Shown piece by piece: positions 17,328 to 26,691 of a DNA stretch of 64,000 bases. Where the stretch lies: NCBI GenBank assembly GCA_947497895.1, contig CANMIL010000003.1, positions 124,001 through 188,000 of the forward strand, in the 5' to 3' direction. Below the pieces are notes generated by a model that did not search any database, was not told where the DNA came from, and saw nothing but the letters and a program-made list of their open reading frames with translations. The stretch's first letter is position 1. Each line of letters starts with the position of its first letter. The stretch is from an uncultured Tenacibaculum sp. GTDB taxonomy: Bacteria > Bacteroidota > Bacteroidia > Flavobacteriales > Flavobacteriaceae. The translations under genes and the position numbers were made by a program.

Positions 17328-17570
17328 TTCTTGGGGGGTTAAGGTTAAAAATATCTCCAATTTAAAAAACTTATACTGAGATGGTCCAAAAAAATATTTA
17401 AATAACTAAAAACCAACCACTAAACAACAAAAACCATAGATAAAATGCTTGTTATCAAAAAATAACAATTCTGTTAATAAACTGATTGTGCAACTATAAA
17501 ATGAACCATAAATTCTTCGTATTTTTACACGCTTACTTGGGATAAAGCTTCAAACAGAAAAAAACGGAGA

Positions 17571-20500
17571 ATGTACTTAATTTTTGATACTGAAACAACT
17601 GGTTTACCAAAGAGTTGGAATGCACCAATTACTGATACTGATAACTGGCCTAGAGCTATTCAAATTGCTTGGCAGTTACATGATCAAATGGGGAATCTAA
17701 TTGAGCACAATGATTTTCTTATTCGACCAGAGGGATTCAATATTCCGTTCGATGCCGAACGAATTCATGGCATATCTACAGATTTAGCTGACGAACAAGG
17801 AATTTCACTCACCGAAGGACTTGATTTATTTAACGAAGCCTTGAAAAAGACCAAATTCATTGTTGGACAAAATGTTGGTTTTGATGTAAACATCATGGGA
17901 TGCGAATTCCATCGATTAGGTGTAGAAAATAATCTTACAGAGCTCCCAGTATTGGACACCTGTACGGAACACACTGCTCAGCTTTGTAAAATCCCAGGAG
18001 GTAGAGGAGGTAAATTTAAATTACCTACCCTAACCGAATTACACAATTTCCTTTTTGGTGTAGGTTTCGGTGAAGCTCATAATGCGACTGCCGATGTTGA
18101 GGCTACAACACGATGTTTCCTTGAATTAATTCGACTTCGTCAATATACCCAAGAGCAATTAGATGTACCTGAAGATTACTTTGACAAGTATTCAGAAACC
18201 AATCCAATGCCTATAAAAGTTATTGGTTTAAAGCATCTGAACTTAAAAAAGGAAAGTGATAAAATACGTAAAAGAAAATCTTCAGAAGCAGGTGATTCAT
18301 CTACTCATAGTACTTCTGAAGGTTTAGCTAAATTAGAAAATGTACAATTTGCTCATTTACACAATCACACCCAATATTCTGTTCTACAATCAACTATTCA
18401 AATTGGTAGTATTGTAAAAGCTGCAGCCAAAGATGGTATGTCTGCTGTAGCCCTTACCGATAGTGGAAACATGATGGCTGCCTTTCATTTTGTTAAGGAA
18501 GTACTGGGATATAATAAATCGGCAGAAACACCAATAAAACCTATTGTTGGATGTGAATTTTTCGTTTGTGAAAATCATACCGATAAATCAAAAAAAGATA
18601 ATGGATACCAAGTTGTACTTCTCGCTAAAAACAAAAAAGGATATCACAACTTGGCAAAAATGGCTTCTATTGCCTATGTTGATGGATTCTACTACGTTCC
18701 AAGGATAGATAAGGAAGTTATTAAACAATATAAAGAAGACATCATTGTTTTAACTGGTAACCTATATGGAGAGGTTCCTGGTAAAATTTTAAATGTTGGT
18801 GAAAAACAAGCCGAGGACGCTTTACTTTGGTGGAAAGAACATTTCGGTGACGATCTTTATATTGAATTGATGCGCCATGGACAAGAAGATGAAGATGCCG
18901 TAAATGCGACCCTTCTAAAGTTTGCCAAAGAGCACAATGTAAAAATTATAGCGACCAACAACACCTATTATTTAGAAAAAGAAGACGCCAATGCACATGA
19001 TATTTTATTATGTGTAAAAGATGGAGAAAAACAAGCTACTCCTAAAGGTAGAGGTCGAGGATACCGTTACGGTTTACCTAACGAAGAATATTACTTCAAA
19101 TCATCTGAAGAGATGAAAAAACTCTTTGCCGATATTCCTGATGCCATTATTAATATTCAGGAAATTGTAGACAAAGTAGAAGAATATACCTTAGCAAGAG
19201 ATGTATTATTACCTGCATTCGATATTCCCGAACAGTATCAGGATGAAGCCGATAAAGAAGATGGAGGTAAAAGGGGAGAAAACAATTATTTAAGAGCCTT
19301 AACCTATGAAGGGGCTGAAGAAAGATATGATGAAATTACTGATAGTATTAGAGAACGTTTAGACTTTGAACTTGATGTAATCGCAAATACGGGATATCCA
19401 GGGTATTTCTTGATTGTACAAGATTTCATTAAAGCTGCCCGAGAAATGGGAGTATCCGTAGGACCTGGTCGTGGTTCGGCTGCTGGATCTGCTGTAGCTT
19501 ACTGTTTAACCATTACAAACATTGACCCAATTAAGTACGACTTACTTTTTGAGCGTTTCTTAAATCCTGAGCGTGTATCAATGCCCGATATCGATATCGA
19601 TTTTGATGATGAAGGTAGAGGACGTGTAATGGACTATGTAATTGACAAATATGGTGCGAATCAGGTAGCACAGATTATCACTTATGGTACGATGGCTGCG
19701 AAATCGTCAATTCGTGATACTGCTCGTGTTTTGGATTTACCTCTTTTCGAAGCAGATCGAATATCTAAATTGATCCCCGGGGTAAAGTTGAAAAACATTT
19801 TTGGTGATGACGAGAAGAGTAAAGGGAAAATCGCAGGACTTCGCTCGGAAGAGAAAGAAAGTGTTGAAGAACTTAGAAACATTGCCCAAGGAAACGGATT
19901 AGAGTCTGAAACCATTAGTCAAGCAGTTATTCTTGAAGGATCTGTTCGAAACACTGGAATTCACGCCTGTGGGGTAATCATTACACCTGATGATATTACC
20001 AAATTCGTACCTGTCTCGGTAGCGAAAGATTCTGACATGTATGTAACCCAGTTCGATAACTCCGTAGTAGAAAGTGCTGGATTACTTAAAATGGATTTCT
20101 TAGGGTTAAAAACACTAACCCTGATTAAGGATACCGTAAAAATTGTAAAAGCGCGTCATGATGTGGATCTTGACCCTGAAAGTTTCCCTATTGATGATGT
20201 AAAAACATATGAGCTTTTCCAAAGAGGAGAAACGGTTGGAATATTCCAGTATGAATCTCCTGGTATGCAGAAATACATGCGTGAATTAAAACCAACTGTT
20301 TTTGCCGATTTAATTGCAATGAACGCCCTGTATCGACCTGGGCCTTTAGAATATATTCCTTCGTTTATTAGAAGGAAGCACGGTGATGAACCTATTGAAT
20401 ATGATCTTCCAGCCATGGAAGAGTACTTAGCCGAAACTTATGGTATTACCGTTTATCAGGAGCAAGTAATGCTTTTATCTCAAAAGTTAGCTGACTTTAC

Positions 20501-21905
20501 GAAAGGTGAGGCCGATGTACTTCGTAAGGCAATGGGTAAAAAACAAATTGCCGTTCTTGAAAAAATGAAGCCTAAGTTTGTAGAACAAGCTGCAGCTAAT
20601 GGTCATGATGAAACAAAACTTGAGAAAATTTGGAAAGACTGGGAGGCATTCGCATCGTATGCATTCAACAAATCTCACTCTACTTGTTATGCTTGGGTTG
20701 CCTATCAAACAGCTTATTTAAAAGCACATTATCCTGCAGAATATATGGCTGCCGTTCTATCCAATAACATGAATGACATTAAGCAAGTTTCGTTCTTTAT
20801 GGAAGAATGTAAACGTATGGGACTTGAAGTATTAGGTCCTGACGTGAATGAATCTTTCTCTAAATTCTCTGTAAATAATGAAGGTGCTGTTCGTTTTGGA
20901 ATGGCAGCAATTAAAGGTGTTGGAGGATCTGCAGTTAAGGCAATTATCGATGAACGTAAAGAAAATGGAAATTTCACTTCTATCTTCGATGTTTCCAAAA
21001 GAGTAGATTTAAGGGTTGCGAATAAAAAGGCTTTTGAAGGACTTATTTTAGCTGGAGGTTTTGATTCGTTTACCAGCGCACATAGAGCACAATATTTCGC
21101 TTTAGATGAAAAAAATCAGACCTTCTTAGAAAAAGCATTACGCTTTGGAAATAAGTACCAAGAAAATAAGAATTCCTCGCAAGTTTCTTTATTTGGAGAA
21201 GCTTCAGCTGTTGAGCTACCTGAACCAACCATTCCTCTATGTGATACCTGGGGAACTATGGAACTTCTAGCCAAAGAAAAAGAGGTTATTGGAATGTATA
21301 TTTCAGCACACCCACTTGATGACTTTAAGAATGAATTAAAGTTTTGTAATGCTTCTTTGAGTCATTATAAAGATTTAGCGAAATACGAAGGTATGGCATT
21401 GAGCTTTGCTGGTATTGTTACTGATGTACAGCATCGAGTATCTAAAATGGGTAAAGGATGGGCTGCCTTCACAGTGGAAGATTACGGAGATAGTTTTGAA
21501 TTTAGAATTTTCGGAGAAGAATACTTACGATTCAAGCACTTTTTAGTACCAAACTCCTTTGTTTTTGTAAAAACTATGGTGAAGCCTGGATGGACGAACA
21601 AGGAAGGTGTAAAAGGAGATCCAAGAGTTTCATTTACGGAGTTTACACTCCTTCAAGATATTATGGATAAGCTCTGTAAGAAAATCACCATTACCATGCC
21701 TTTAAGTGAAATTAAAGAAGAAACCATAAAAGATTTACAGCATTTATTTGCCACAAATAAAGGTTCGCAAAGTTTACACTTTACCATTTGGGATGCTGAA
21801 GAAAAAATAGAACTCAGTTTGCCAAGTAGAACTACCAAAGTGAAAATCTCTAATAAGTTTCTTGTTTCTTTAGATGAACAATTTATTAATTATAAATTGA
21901 ACTAA
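17571..21905 (+). CDS. dnaE: DNA polymerase III alpha subunit with N-terminal proofreading exonuclease
   Basis: This 1444-residue protein is longer than E. coli DnaE because of an N-terminal DEDDh exonuclease (residues 1-190: IFDTETTGLP with Asp6 and Glu8; AHNATADVEATTRC near 172 with the His and Asp). The PHP domain begins near 260 (HLHNHTQYSVL). The polymerase core holds GPGRGSAAGSAVAY near 630 and PDIDIDFDDEGRGRVMDY near 672 with the catalytic aspartates. Helix-hairpin-helix sequence follows, with an OB fold near 1276-1340. It is the replicative polymerase; the fused exonuclease supplies proofreading. The gene begins a unit with the small gene behind it. Confidence 0.95.
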   Translation: MYLIFDTETTGLPKSWNAPITDTDNWPRAIQIAWQLHDQMGNLIEHNDFLIRPEGFNIPFDAERIHGISTDLADEQGISLTEGLDLFNEALKKTKFIVGQNVGFDVNIMGCEFHRLGVENNLTELPVLDTCTEHTAQLCKIPGGRGGKFKLPTLTELHNFLFGVGFGEAHNATADVEATTRCFLELIRLRQYTQEQLDVPEDYFDKYSETNPMPIKVIGLKHLNLKKESDKIRKRKSSEAGDSSTHSTSEGLAKLENVQFAHLHNHTQYSVLQSTIQIGSIVKAAAKDGMSAVALTDSGNMMAAFHFVKEVLGYNKSAETPIKPIVGCEFFVCENHTDKSKKDNGYQVVLLAKNKKGYHNLAKMASIAYVDGFYYVPRIDKEVIKQYKEDIIVLTGNLYGEVPGKILNVGEKQAEDALLWWKEHFGDDLYIELMRHGQEDEDAVNATLLKFAKEHNVKIIATNNTYYLEKEDANAHDILLCVKDGEKQATPKGRGRGYRYGLPNEEYYFKSSEEMKKLFADIPDAIINIQEIVDKVEEYTLARDVLLPAFDIPEQYQDEADKEDGGKRGENNYLRALTYEGAEERYDEITDSIRERLDFELDVIANTGYPGYFLIVQDFIKAAREMGVSVGPGRGSAAGSAVAYCLTITNIDPIKYDLLFERFLNPERVSMPDIDIDFDDEGRGRVMDYVIDKYGANQVAQIITYGTMAAKSSIRDTARVLDLPLFEADRISKLIPGVKLKNIFGDDEKSKGKIAGLRSEEKESVEELRNIAQGNGLESETISQAVILEGSVRNTGIHACGVIITPDDITKFVPVSVAKDSDMYVTQFDNSVVESAGLLKMDFLGLKTLTLIKDTVKIVKARHDVDLDPESFPIDDVKTYELFQRGETVGIFQYESPGMQKYMRELKPTVFADLIAMNALYRPGPLEYIPSFIRRKHGDEPIEYDLPAMEEYLAETYGITVYQEQVMLLSQKLADFTKGEADVLRKAMGKKQIAVLEKMKPKFVEQAAANGHDETKLEKIWKDWEAFASYAFNKSHSTCYAWVAYQTAYLKAHYPAEYMAAVLSNNMNDIKQVSFFMEECKRMGLEVLGPDVNESFSKFSVNNEGAVRFGMAAIKGVGGSAVKAIIDERKENGNFTSIFDVSKRVDLRVANKKAFEGLILAGGFDSFTSAHRAQYFALDEKNQTFLEKALRFGNKYQENKNSSQVSLFGEASAVELPEPTIPLCDTWGTMELLAKEKEVIGMYISAHPLDDFKNELKFCNASLSHYKDLAKYEGMALSFAGIVTDVQHRVSKMGKGWAAFTVEDYGDSFEFRIFGEEYLRFKHFLVPNSFVFVKTMVKPGWTNKEGVKGDPRVSFTEFTLLQDIMDKLCKKITITMPLSEIKEETIKDLQHLFATNKGSQSLHFTIWDAEEKIELSLPSRTTKVKISNKFLVSLDEQFINYKLN

Positions 21906-21911
21906 AATAGT

Positions 21912-22265
21912 ATGCTCTCAGAATTTAACAACAGTCTAGATCTTTTAAATACTGTTTCTGAGCAAGACTTATATCAAGAACTTATATTACAATTAAACAA
22001 AGATTTTTCTTTAGTTGGATTAGATTATACTTTTTCAAAAGATCAAACACCTATTCAACTAAAGAAAAATCTGACGGTGATTTTAGACAACCTTATCAAA
22101 ACAGATTTCAACTCTTATCTGAATTTATTGTACAGAATTGATATTTCTGAAAAGAAAATTACCTCATCGCATACGAATAACTTGACACAATACTTAGATA
22201 ATGCCACTTTCGAAATTCTTAAAAGAACTTGGAAAAAGGTTTGGTTTAGGAAACAGTTTTCTTGA
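21912..22265 (+). CDS. Hypothetical protein downstream of dnaE
   Basis: 117 residues, seven bp behind dnaE and so probably cotranscribed. The sequence is helical, with no signal peptide or membrane segment; it ends in a basic patch (KRTWKKVWFRKQFS). I recognise no family. The spacing to dnaE and clean coding character support it as a real gene. Confidence 0.65.
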   Translation: MLSEFNNSLDLLNTVSEQDLYQELILQLNKDFSLVGLDYTFSKDQTPIQLKKNLTVILDNLIKTDFNSYLNLLYRIDISEKKITSSHTNNLTQYLDNATFEILKRTWKKVWFRKQFS

Positions 22266-22308
22266 TAGAGCCCAACTAAGTTGATATACAAAGAACTTTA
22301 TATGCCTA

Positions 22309-23664
22309 TCAAACCTTTATCGTTTTTCCTTCTTTTCCATACTCTCTTTTAATTCCTTCTAAAATGAATTCCTTTTGGATTTTATTATGGTTAGCATGAA
22401 TTGTTTTTAAACAAGCATACTGTACAATATTTATGATATTAGCTCCTGTAATTCCATATTTCTTGGCCAATTCTGGAATGGAAACAGATTCCTCAACTTC
22501 AATTCCTTTAGGTAAACTCTTTTCCCAAAGCTTAATTCTTTCATCATAGGACGGAGCTTCAAACTCAATAATGCTATTGAATCTTCGAGTAAAAGCCGTA
22601 TCAATATTATTCTTAAAATTTGAAGCCAAAATCACCAAACCAGCGTGTCCTTCTATTCTTTGTAAAAGATAAGACACTTCCTGATTTGCATATTTATCAT
22701 GAGCATCTCTTACATTTGTTCGCTTTCCAAAAATAGCATCGGCTTCATCAAAAAATAAAATCCAATCTTTATTCTCTGCTTTATCAAATAATTTTGAAAG
22801 ATTCTTTTCAGTTTCTCCAATGTATTTAGAAACTAACATGGATAAATCTACACGATACACATCTCGCTTCGTATATTTCCCAAGTAAACCTGCAGTTAAA
22901 GTTTTACCAGTTCCTGGAGGTCCCCAAAATAAAACACGATACCCTGGTTTTATTTTACCTTTCATATTCCAGTCATTCAAGAGAATCTCATTACATTGTA
23001 ACCAAGCTTCTATTTCCTTAACTTCCTGTAAAGTCGATTTCTTTAATACTAAGTCATCCCAACTAAGAGATGTATCAATCAAACTAGCAGGAAAAGAAGG
23101 ACTCAATTCTGGTTTAACTGCTTCTCCTAATAAAATTCTACTTTTATATTCTTCATCCATTAAAAGTTTTCCACTCATCTCTGGTTCTCCTGAAGGAATT
23201 CTTTCTATATCAACAATACCATTATTCAAAACAAAAGAATCATTAATAATATACTTCATTCCTTCTATTCTCTTTGGCAAATTATTCCCATACAGAATAT
23301 ACAGAGCAGTCTCAACAGTTGGTAAAATTCCCCTATGATTCTTACCCTTCACTCCTCCAAATTCCGGAAAATCACCGCCATTGGGTAAAAACGAAACAAT
23401 AATATCATTTATAAAATTGGGTGAAATATGTGGTATTAATGCCAATAGTAGGATAACCGTATCTTCCTTTGAAAGGCTTTGTTCAATTATAAAATTATCG
23501 ATAGAGGTTTCCCCTAAATGATATTCAAACATTGGTTGCAATAATAGACTGTCTCCAAACTCTTTATCAAGTCGATATTTTATTGTTTCTGATAAAAAAG
23601 TAAAGAAATAACCTCCATTTTCATCCATAGTGCTAGATGATATTACCGTAAGATGCTCTTGCAT
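22309..23664 (-). CDS. eCIS AAA+ ATPase (Afp15-like)
   Basis: This 451-residue protein has a classic AAA+ module: Walker A GPPGTGKTLTAG near residue 247, Walker B ILFFDEADAIFG near 300, sensor 1 VILASNFKNN near 342 and arginine-finger-type FTRRFN near 356. The N-terminal 200 residues are the family's substrate or regulatory domain. An ATPase of this type is present in nearly all eCIS loci (Afp15/Pvc15) and is thought to act in assembly or cargo loading. It is the last gene of the minus-strand block, 75 bp after the CHAP-like hydrolase, and separated from the structural genes by the cargo section. Confidence 0.88.
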   Translation of the reverse strand: MQEHLTVISSSTMDENGGYFFTFLSETIKYRLDKEFGDSLLLQPMFEYHLGETSIDNFIIEQSLSKEDTVILLLALIPHISPNFINDIIVSFLPNGGDFPEFGGVKGKNHRGILPTVETALYILYGNNLPKRIEGMKYIINDSFVLNNGIVDIERIPSGEPEMSGKLLMDEEYKSRILLGEAVKPELSPSFPASLIDTSLSWDDLVLKKSTLQEVKEIEAWLQCNEILLNDWNMKGKIKPGYRVLFWGPPGTGKTLTAGLLGKYTKRDVYRVDLSMLVSKYIGETEKNLSKLFDKAENKDWILFFDEADAIFGKRTNVRDAHDKYANQEVSYLLQRIEGHAGLVILASNFKNNIDTAFTRRFNSIIEFEAPSYDERIKLWEKSLPKGIEVEESVSIPELAKKYGITGANIINIVQYACLKTIHANHNKIQKEFILEGIKREYGKEGKTIKV

Positions 23665-23739
23665 TTGCTGACTAACTTTTATTATTTATTCTCAAATAGA
23701 CCATTAACGAAAAATGATTTTCAAACAACATTTCTATGA

Positions 23740-24558
23740 TTACACCAACGCATCGATTGAGAATACATCTATTTTTGATTTTTGGAAATTACGTATTCTC
23801 TTCATCACAGCGATACCATTTCTAGAACCCGCTTGATTAGTGTTTCCTTCAATAGTTTGAATAGTATCTCCGTCTATTTCTGTTATAATACCCGTATGGA
23901 CCCAATCGAATTTTGATTTTTGAATTAAAAAAATATCACCTGGTTTCATAAAAGAAGGCTTTTTTCGTAATTGTTGATATCTGTGCAGAATGCCTTCTTG
24001 AACTCCTTTTTGACCAACTGTATCACAACTATATGTCAAAGGCATTAATTTCGTAAAATCTCTACCTAATTCAGAAGCCGCTTGATCAATAATTGTTTGA
24101 ACAAACCCCATACACCAAAACCAAATACTTCCGTCATTTCCATCCATATAGCTTCTTACCCATGGCCCACTATTCCACTCGCCATTGATATGCAATTCTA
24201 AAGGCTGTTGATCCAAATGTAAGTGAGCAGCTTCTAAAACCATATCTCTTAAATTATTCCCTTGCAAAGGTGTTTCAAAAGCATTTATCATTCCTTGAGT
24301 TAATACTGAAAAAACCTCCTGATCTACTATTCCTGTAGCCAGTAATCCATTATGATTTTGAAAAATCTTAACAGCTCTTTCAGTTGCTGGGCCAAAAGAC
24401 CCATCGATTGAAGTTGCTGTTCCACTTGTAGGATGTTGTGTTCCGTATAAAGTCAACCAAGATTGAATTTTTATTACTTCATTACGTCGATTATTTGCAC
24501 CATTTCTCTGTTGGGTACCTTTTAGAACAAGTTCTTTTTTGTAGGCTGCTTTTTTCAT
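23740..24558 (-). CDS. Peptidoglycan-binding CHAP-like hydrolase of the eCIS locus
   Basis: This 272-residue protein has no signal peptide. Residues 25-90 are a peptidoglycan-binding fold (VIKIQSWLTLYGT, SIDGSFGPATERAVKIFQNHNGLLATGIVD). Residues 105-265 look like a CHAP/NlpC-type cysteine peptidase: WFWCMGFVQTI with Cys149, WVHTGIITEI with His221, and TIEGNTNQAGSRNG near 235 as third-residue region. It would cut peptide cross-links or the sugar-peptide bond of peptidoglycan. With the muramidase nearby it may release particles by host-cell lysis or open target walls (inference). The leader GTTAGTTTG (plus-strand reading) resembles those of other eCIS genes. Confidence 0.7.
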   Translation of the reverse strand: MKKAAYKKELVLKGTQQRNGANNRRNEVIKIQSWLTLYGTQHPTSGTATSIDGSFGPATERAVKIFQNHNGLLATGIVDQEVFSVLTQGMINAFETPLQGNNLRDMVLEAAHLHLDQQPLELHINGEWNSGPWVRSYMDGNDGSIWFWCMGFVQTIIDQAASELGRDFTKLMPLTYSCDTVGQKGVQEGILHRYQQLRKKPSFMKPGDIFLIQKSKFDWVHTGIITEIDGDTIQTIEGNTNQAGSRNGIAVMKRIRNFQKSKIDVFSIDALV

Positions 24559-24958
24559 GATTAGTTAGTTTGTAGTTCAATGTTTTCTTTATGAGACAAG
24601 CAAGTTACTAGTTTATTTCATAGAAAGATCGGGTGATTTCCCTGTTCTTGTTTGGTGGTTTTACAAGTATTATTTCTAGTTAAAGTACCGTATTTATTAT
24701 TTTCAACAAACACTAATTCCCTTTAAAACAAAGAGGTTGAGCTCACTTTTGCGAATTCCTGAAATTTCCATTCCAATAAAAAAGAAAATAATCGGGTAAT
24801 GATTTTTTTGTTCAGATACTATTCTATGATTGATCAATTTAACGAAGCAATTCAGTATCAAATAATTATTATTTAAAAGTTTGATAAAACTGCTTCGATA
24901 TAAAAAGGCGGAATCCGAAAAGCCTTAATAGAGTAGGTAAACTTTAAAACTAAAAATC
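24559..24958. other. Divergent intergenic region, 400 bp, with structured segment
   Basis: Lies between the CHAP-like gene (left) and the lipoprotein pair (right). An imperfect inverted repeat spans 24843-24897: CGAAGCA pairs with TGCTTCG and TATCAAA with TTTGATA. A second hairpin follows at 24905-24926 (AAGGC with GCCTT). These could form a structured leader for the lipoprotein gene. No TAnnTTTG box is evident. No gene or RNA family recognised. Confidence 0.45.
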
Positions 24959-25432
24959 ATGAAAAAATTATTAGGAATTGCCCTTGTATTAGCTTTTACA
25001 TTATCATCTTGTAGCAATGAAGATACAACCGCACCAAACGAAATAAACAGCTTCGAATCTACTCAAAGGGCCAATGGTTTAAGAGTATGGTTTGACAATG
25101 GCGAACAACCAGGAACAGATGGTGTTGATTATGGCTGTAAGGACTCGGGAGGAAACTGCTTACCAGATGTCGTGGTTTCTGGTATTGCTAGTCCACACGT
25201 TCTTGATGACTTGAACGATAATGTTGGGTCAGGAAATACACAAGGAACTCAACATGTATTTGAGGCACACGCTGAGGAATTATCGAGATTTATTCCAGGA
25301 GAATTAATCGAAGGAGTAATCAATGGAAGATTATTTGTTAAATCGAGAGGTAAGTTAAATAAAGATCAAGCAATGTATTTAAACTTTAACAGCAGAGGTG
25401 GTAAAACCGTAAGTATTATTCCAATGAGATAA
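24959..25432 (+). CDS. Small lipoprotein inside the eCIS locus
   Basis: This 157-residue protein has a signal peptide with lipobox (LSSC, Cys18). The mature part is glycine- and asparagine-rich, with two further cysteines (YGCKDSGGNC near residue 58) that could form a disulphide, and a compact C-terminal region ending GGKTVSIIPMR. No family recognised. It faces right, against the surrounding eCIS genes, and is followed after 23 bp by another lipoprotein gene. As an exported protein it is unlikely to be particle cargo, and whether it belongs to the system is open. Confidence 0.65.
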   Translation: MKKLLGIALVLAFTLSSCSNEDTTAPNEINSFESTQRANGLRVWFDNGEQPGTDGVDYGCKDSGGNCLPDVVVSGIASPHVLDDLNDNVGSGNTQGTQHVFEAHAEELSRFIPGELIEGVINGRLFVKSRGKLNKDQAMYLNFNSRGGKTVSIIPMR

Positions 25433-25455
25433 TAACATTTTAAAATTATAATATC

Positions 25456-26661
25456 ATGTCGATACAAATTCTGTTCAAACTTACTCTAACCATCTTACTT
25501 AGTGACTGTCGTAATATTAAGTCATTTGTATCGGCATGGTATTCTTTTAAACTAATAACAATTCCTGTTTTACTAATCACATGCTTTATTTCTTCATGTT
25601 CAAAGAGTGTTAAACAATCGAAAGATTTTAAACATTTGAAGAATCTGACATTTACCTCTGGTTTTAAAAGTGGTAATGCACAAATTGAGACAATTGATGG
25701 AGAAGAATATTTGTGCATTGGAGATTATCAAAGAGAAAAATGCATTGTTTTACATTCGCTAGAAAGTGAAAAAACGCTTAAAATAGATTTAAGTAGATTG
25801 GATTTATTTCAGGAAAAGGTAATGGCTTTTGAAATACTAAATCTCGATACCATTTTAATACTCCCATATTACTCAACTAAAATATATTGCTTAAATAGAA
25901 AAGGTGATGTTTGGAAAATCATCGATTTTAAATCTTATCTACCAAAAGATGGCAACTACGAATTGAAACGTTCCGCTACACCTTTCCATTATAAAGACAA
26001 TTCTCTTATTTTCTCATTGGAATATTTATATAATAATGAGAAAGATATGTACTCATTTAGGAGAAAGAGAAATGCAGCTCCAATATTGTTTAAAATTGAA
26101 AATGTTTTTGATGACTCTAGAAAGGTAAGCTATGGGTTGAAAAACTTATATAACAATTTTTCTGATGCCAATCATGCTAATATTGAAGGTAATAATTTCG
26201 CGTTTCTTAAAGATAAAATCGTCTTTAACAGCGCATATAGCGATTCTTTGTATATCATAAACCCAGTAAGCTTTGAAATACAACGAAAAATAAAAGTTAG
26301 TTCCAAATATTCTAACGTTAATATCCGTCCAGTTACCAATCAACAACAATCAGAAGATCCGAGTATTGTGAATGCTAATTTCAGAAGTAATGGTCAAATT
26401 AGGAGTGTAAAATACTACAAAAAGAAAGACCAATACCTAGTATTTGTCTCTCACAAACCTCAACAAAAAGAAAGGAATTGGTCCATTATCATTTTGGACA
26501 AAAACTTTAATCAAATTGATGAAATTCTAATGGATTCAAAGAAATATGCTCACTACGGACTTATTTCAAAGCAAGGCATTCTAATTTCAAGTTATTATGA
26601 GACCTTATGGGATTCGGATACAAATTATAAAAACACTTACGCTCTTTTTGATTTCTTGTAG
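25456..26661 (+). CDS. Lipoprotein, possible beta-propeller (DUF4221-like)
   Basis: This 401-residue protein has an unusually long N-region before a hydrophobic stretch (about 32-45) and lipobox FISSC (Cys48); no later Met suits a shorter signal. The mature part is beta-strand-rich with recurring 'D..I.Y.LN..G.V' elements (TKIYCLNRKGDVWKI near 148, SDSLYIINPVSFEIQRKI near 263, WSIIILDKNFNQIDEI near 344). These suggest a six-bladed propeller of the kind seen in Bacteroidota lipoproteins; this is a fold guess. Cotranscribed with the small lipoprotein upstream. The stop lies 30 bp from the converging muramidase gene. Confidence 0.6.
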   Translation: MSIQILFKLTLTILLSDCRNIKSFVSAWYSFKLITIPVLLITCFISSCSKSVKQSKDFKHLKNLTFTSGFKSGNAQIETIDGEEYLCIGDYQREKCIVLHSLESEKTLKIDLSRLDLFQEKVMAFEILNLDTILILPYYSTKIYCLNRKGDVWKIIDFKSYLPKDGNYELKRSATPFHYKDNSLIFSLEYLYNNEKDMYSFRRKRNAAPILFKIENVFDDSRKVSYGLKNLYNNFSDANHANIEGNNFAFLKDKIVFNSAYSDSLYIINPVSFEIQRKIKVSSKYSNVNIRPVTNQQQSEDPSIVNANFRSNGQIRSVKYYKKKDQYLVFVSHKPQQKERNWSIIILDKNFNQIDEILMDSKKYAHYGLISKQGILISSYYETLWDSDTNYKNTYALFDFL

Positions 26662-26691
26662 GCCTTTAAATTCATCGGTTTTACTCTACCC

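Noticed and set aside
20156..20998. Several minus-strand frames within dnaE
   Set aside because: They lie wholly opposite strongly conserved dnaE sequence and show no independent features.
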